A stretch of DNA of 64,000 nt from Dermanyssus gallinae. Taxonomy: Eukaryota; Arthropoda; Arachnida; Mesostigmata; Dermanyssidae. The translations under genes and the position numbers were made by a program. Shown here in pieces: positions 59,246-64,000 of this stretch; the first letter of the stretch is position 1, and each line of letters starts with the position of its first letter. The stretch is taken from NCBI GenBank assembly GCA_003439945.1, contig QVRM01005227.1, positions 97,501-161,500 of the forward strand, in the 5' to 3' direction. The notes beneath the pieces are model-generated. The model ran no database searches, was not told the origin of the DNA, and saw only the letters and a list, made by a program, of their open reading frames with translations.

Positions 59246-62200
59246 GGCTTCTTGCACTTTGGTTGCGTGCAACTTTGCCAACGTTGTCCGTTAGGGCGCC
59301 CGGTTATTTTCCCCTGCCATCAATGACGAACACATCTGGAGCAATGTTATTCTTCATGTAGCGAATAAGGGAGGCAGATAGATCGATACATAGACGAATT
59401 GATCGCAAATAAAGCAAGCAGCAGCAGCAGGGCTACATAGAAATGGTGTGGTTGTTTTGCCGACACCAGCTTACGGCGGCGGCCGTCTCCAGCCAGCAAC
59501 GTAACTAAATATAGCTATTATTTTAACTCGTCCAATGTAATAGCATGATATCTGTGTGGCGAATTTGCGCAGTTTCATTATTGTTAGACACAGACTGCGG
59601 ACGCTCATATATAACCTCATAGGTATTTTTCGGACAGTGCCTACATAACAGTGTCTGGGCCGCCGCGGCTATCTCCGGCCCTCGATGATGTCACCACCAT
59701 TCGGTAGAGGCTGTCCATGAACAGCAGCATCACTAGCAGAAACAGCTGTTGGTAGCAACAACAACAAAAACAACACGTGACCGGCCAACTCCACAGTAGA
59801 ATCCTGTGAGCTGCACGATCAGCTGGTGCTGCTGCACGAGATGCACGACGCACTTACGCGTGCATTTCGTAACCCATGCATTGTGGTGTGCTGGTTCGGA
59901 CAGCTAGCTTCGGCTAGCACGCAGGCTCGCACGGATGGGGTGGGGGCGGAGGAAGAGTGGTGGGCGTGGGCTGATGAAGTAGAGCAAAGTTGGCCTTAAA
60001 AATTTCGTTAGACCGAAGTGGACGCTGTGTCCACGGGCTCGGTCACCATCAGATCATAGACGGAAGCGTTTGCTGGAACTGGCGATTGCTCGCGGACGAC
60101 CAGAGTTCTCGGCGGCTTCTGTTAACTTTTGCTGCTAAAGGGCATGGAGGCAGAAGTGACTGTTGTTGATGATAATGATTTTGTTGTTGTTGATGATGAT
60201 GTTGATGCTGTTGTTTTTGTTGTGATGATGATGATGATGATGATGATGTTGTTGTTGTTGTTGTTGTGTGTTGTTGTTGTTGTTGTTGTTTGTTGTTGTT
60301 GTTGTTGTTGTTGTTGATGATGATGGTGATGATGTTGATGATGATATTGTTGTTGTTGTTGTCGTCGTCGTCGTCGTCATTGTTGGTGTTGTTCTCATTG
60401 TGGCTGCTGCTATTGTTGCTGCAGTTCAAAGGCACACTTTATTCATCCGTTGGCAGAACTACTGTCAAAGACATTTTCAGCTCGTTAAGCGCAGCTACGC
60501 AGAAAGCCTGCGGTACAGTACGTCGGCGTGACCACCAAACGATACGCAGACGATCGGTCTTGAGAACTGTCCCTATCTTTTGTCCTTTCTCTTTTTGTCT
60601 CTCCCTCTCTTGTCGGGATTTTTACTTGCCTACAGAAAGGAGATCATGTCAGGTACAATTTGGGAACGGAATCAGGGCGTCAATCATAGCGTCAATATCT
60701 GCATATTTTGCTGCTAATCTTCTGCAATATGACTATTAATTGACAATTAGACTAGAGCACGTAGGCTTTATATAATGCATTCATTACGGGCCTACGAAGG
60801 AGTCTTGAGTGTAAGAATTGTTTTGACAGCCCAAAATTGTTCAATTACACATTGCCGCTATCGGAAGTGTCTGACGCATCACAGACGCATGCTCTAGGAA
60901 GGTCTTGTTATATATCAATAATAATTATATTAGAAATTGTACAACAGCAACATAACTCATGAATCGTATTACGATCTGTGCGAATGAGAAACAATTCGTT
61001 TTCGGTTCATATTGTATTAACAACTTACCATATTCTGCTTTTGTAATTACTTAGATAGAAATAAACGATAGCTCTGGTGTTGCATGGATCGCGTTCATTA
61101 ACAACACTGAGATTTCCAATATCACTAAGTTTTGTGATCGACTCTCGTAAAAGAGATGACTTCGTACGTATTCAACACAATTGCGCTGCGAAAGCTATAA
61201 TTGACCTCTAGGGCAATCAAAAAGCGATCAAACATAAGCGGATCCGGGACAGAAATCAAGGTGTTCCACGATGATTCTAGCCCTTCAGCCTTATTTGATT
61301 GCAAACTGTCAAATATGATACAAACCAATCCCTTGTACCCGGAAAACAGTCAAGACAATCGAACGCGTCCAGAAAAAGCAACCGCCTAAGAGAGTTGAAG
61401 GCCGCTGACGTATTGAGAAATAGCCGCACTGAATTTTTTTTTCCAAGAAAGTCTAGAATCTTATGCTGTGAATGTACGAATCCTAGCTTTGTTGATGGCG
61501 ATCTCCATAATGCTCTTGCTTAAATAACTCTGTAATCGGCACCTTATTAACTTTTCTAGCTCATTAGACAAATCGTCGATCAGATACTTGGGCTGGTAGT
61601 TGGACGCATGTTTGCGATCTCTTTTGCGTAAAATAAACTGAATTATTTTAACGTCATTTACCCTGCGAGGAAAAGTGCCCGTTTTTTTTGTCCGTAGAAC
61701 TCGTTTCTAGCTTGTGACCGCGCTCAGTGCAACGTACGCAGCCTGCGATTCTAGCTAGTTGTGTTCGCGTCAATTGAACCTATGCCAAAAACGACATATT
61801 GCATGCGAACCGACCTATCAAATATTTACACAGACATGCATAGTATATGCAGAGATGTTTCCGTGTGTGTGTGTGTGTGTGCATGTTTCTTTGTTACAAA
61901 GACAATATGACGCAAAGATGGTCTTTAAAATATGCTTTGCACGCGCAAACTACATATTGTAACCCGCATCCGCGACAAAACGCATCGTCTACACACGTCT
62001 TAGTCGACGCCTGTCTATCGGCGGCTACTCGTTCAGACACCAAGCGATCGAGCGATGACTATGTTCAACAACAGCCGTGATTCAATATTGATTGCCGTGT
62101 TTATTTGATTGACTGAACCATGCCTAGCCTGACTGAAGTATGAAGCTGTAGATGATGAATACTTTAAAGTACTGTAGCTGTTTGAGGGAAGCATTCGGTG

Positions 62201-63100
62201 GTTGCATGCGACATACCCGCTCTGCTCTGCTACGATAGCGAGCTCTTGCTGACATGAACAGGTCGAGGCTGACCCAGGTCGAGGCTGGGCGGTATGTCGC
62301 ATCGGCGGCGGTTGGAGTTGGGCTGCCGCGCCACAGAGTCACTGACCAACAGAGAGACCCCGGTAGACTGGCAGGACCCCGGCAGATAGACAGACAGACA
62401 TACAGACTACTTACCGACAGTGACACGTGAGAAAGGCGTGGGGTTGACCGCGTGGCGGCCAGACCGTGTCTGACACCGTGCCCAGAGGACAAAAACGCTA
62501 CACTCAGCGTGCATAACACTACGCGTACATAATAGTGAGACAGCTACATAGTGAGCTGTACGAGCGAGCGAGCGAGCGAGCAAGTGAACGAACGAACGTA
62601 CGCAAGTTGCGTATGCAAATCGAGGAGACGAGCTCTAGGCCTGCAGAAGATCAATCGTACACACCGGCCAGTCATCACGTCACACGATCACAATTGGCAC
62701 ATGCCGGCTATATACATGATGCATACATTGTTATATATACATGATGCATACATTGTTATATATATATATATATATAGTAATACCGCGCCGTTGTTTGTCC
62801 GGCGATTCGGTTCATAACAGACCTGGCAAAGCGCTAGATTGATTGTTGTGTCAAAACACTGTGATGTAACATAAAACACTTACCCAGCCCGGGTGTTACT
62901 AAATCAATATATATATATATATATATAAATAATATTATTTGTTTCTCTTGTGTACATAAGATTTCTAATTAAAAATGCAGTGATATAATCCTTGTCGGTA
63001 ATTGCTTTGCACGCAACGGAGATACATATGTGCACGACATCTATAGGCGTGCACGCATAAGAAAGAAACGTGGGACGGGGGGCTGCATCTGCAATGTTTC
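59246..63100. other. Unassigned DNA with a triplet cluster at 60.16-60.42 kb
   Basis: TTG and GAT triplets fill about 60160-60420, producing poly-Val, Cys, Leu, Met, Thr and Asn frames that are artefacts. Also present: (GT)n at about 61864-61880, a GAGC/GAAC tetranucleotide run at about 62560-62600, a 25-bp unit repeated twice at about 62710-62760, and TA at 62759-62776 and about 62909-62928. Minus frame 59641-59853 has a hydrophobic run (QQLFLLVMLLFMDSLY) but no ATG start and no clear splice site. Confidence 0.4.
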
Positions 63101-64000
63101 TCATTGATTTCGACGATCCTGTTGTTGTTGTTTACGTCGCGTTTTCGCCGTTGTCCGCACGAAAAACGAGAACACGAGAGTGATGTTGGTGCGAAACTGA
63201 AACGTGCCTGTGAAAACCTGTGTTTGTGTGAGGGTGGTTATCTATCTCGTTTGCACTATTTGCCTGCGGAGGATCCAAAAATATGCGTGTGTGTCCGGAG
63301 GGGGGGTGCCTAGGGTGGAGTCGGCAAAAGGACTTTCCTAGAAGTGATGAGCTCGTGGAGCGCGCTACCCGACTTCCAAGACCTCTCTCCGTGCGGTCTT
63401 CCCGGAACACGTCTGGGAAGATTAATCTGGAAGCGCCGTTCCTACTAAACGGTGCTTGGCAAGATACGTCCCCCCGCTGCCGCCGCCATCACCACTACCA
63501 CCACCGCTCCTTACTTCGCGTCAGCCATCTCTCCCTTGTCAACTCATTCCCTAACTGGCGCGCAACTCGAGATCGTTCCAAGCACTTGACACATTAGCCC
63601 AGGTAGCTAGCAGCGCCGATGAACCACAGTAGGAGAGCCATGCTTTCCAGAGAACAACATAGGTGTGTAGGCACGCGTAACGCAAATATACGCACGCAGG
63701 TACATTTTTCTACCACTGTACGACACATTTAGCTGGAACGTAACGGCTGCAATATCTGCTCCAATATACACATATATATATATATTTCTGATTATTCATA
63801 TGTTCGTTATATCTATTTAGCTATGCACTCGCTTAAGGATAGTGGAGCCTTCGGCGGCCCACCTTCCAGGAAAACCACCTTCCAGGAGTTGTGTGGGCGT
63901 AATGTGTGGATGTTTGAGGTCTCCGTTTGGTGGCGGGGTGGTACCTATCGGGCCATGACGTCCCTGTGGTAGCGGCACCTCGCTGTCCCAAAGAGACGTT
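63101..64000. other. GC-richer unassigned stretch at the right edge
   Basis: The base composition is visibly more GC-rich than the rest from about 63.1 to 63.6 kb and again from about 63.84 kb. Overlapping open frames (plus 63283-63597, minus 63132-63410) are both open, as expected for GC-rich DNA, and neither is recognised. A short direct repeat CCACCTTCCAGGA occurs at about 63859-63892. It could be an untranslated exon or promoter region of a gene beyond the window; there is no proof. Confidence 0.3.

Noticed and set aside
60049..60435. Long Asn/Gln/Thr- or Val/Cys-rich open frames
   Set aside because: They are translations of TTG/GAT triplet repeats; overlapping frames on both strands are open, as expected for repeats.
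63132..63597. Overlapping open frames at the right edge as a gene
   Set aside because: Both strands are open at once, which fits GC-rich DNA; no domain, start or splice support.

Overview
This window looks like repeat-dominated, non-coding nuclear DNA of an animal, most likely an arthropod. The basis is many decayed mariner-type (IS630-Tc1-mariner) transposases, non-LTR retrotransposon (LINE) pieces of R1-like and CR1/Jockey-like type, a tRNA-derived SINE, and a very heavy load of (TA)n and (CAA/TTG)n microsatellites. The mix reminds me of chelicerate (tick/mite) genomes, but the species cannot be fixed from the sequence alone. No complete host gene, rRNA gene, functional tRNA gene, CRISPR array or prokaryotic operon is visible. 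Most open frames in the window are translations of microsatellites or random frames.

Layout. 0-1 kb: decayed mariner transposase with a perfect 21-bp-stem hairpin inside it. 3-5 kb: diverged 90-bp repeat pair and TA tracts. 6.3 and 9.4 kb: two copies of a short MITE-like repeat, the second directly next to a copy of a larger dispersed family (called family F here). 11.6-13.4 kb: a LINE relic from the ORF1 zinc knuckle to the endonuclease/RT linker. 15.9-16.4 and 26.5-26.8 kb: two internally deleted mariner relics sharing a junction region. 18.2-19.3 kb: a diverged direct duplication flanking a 287-bp TIR element of family F. 19.6-19.9 kb: possible transposase helix-turn-helix relic. 20-20.9 kb: 90-bp tandem repeat and an inverted repeat with a TA core. 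21.7-22.9 kb: triplet-repeat cluster. 25.4-26.4 kb: reverse transcriptase relic on the minus strand and an unexplained 143-codon open frame. 34.2 and 59.0 kb: two copies of a tRNA-derived SINE. 35.4-36.5 kb: a 1153-bp foldback element of family F with nearly identical arms of about 485 bp. 38.2-39.5 kb: a complete but inactivated mariner with perfect 26-bp TIRs and a TA target duplication. 40-41.3 kb: CAA-rich then TTG-rich DNA. 42.6-43.4, 46.9, 49.6, 51.8-52.5, 54.1-54.7 and 56.0-56.8 kb: LINE 3' ends from at least three lineages. 56.8-64 kb: simple repeats, one SINE and unassigned DNA.

The nearest thing to an undescribed system is family F: dispersed TA-flanked elements with CAGGGTGTTCC-like termini and a shared core, at least six dispersed copies plus the foldback element. 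In several copies the core reads in one frame as a related peptide (GGN-VLFRS-SE type). The foldback copy is young (arms about 97% identical by eye). Possible host exons are few and weak: 52.84-52.99 kb (+) with good splice signals, 50.53-50.72 kb (-), and 22.45-22.58 kb (-). All homology statements come from reading translations by eye; no search was run.
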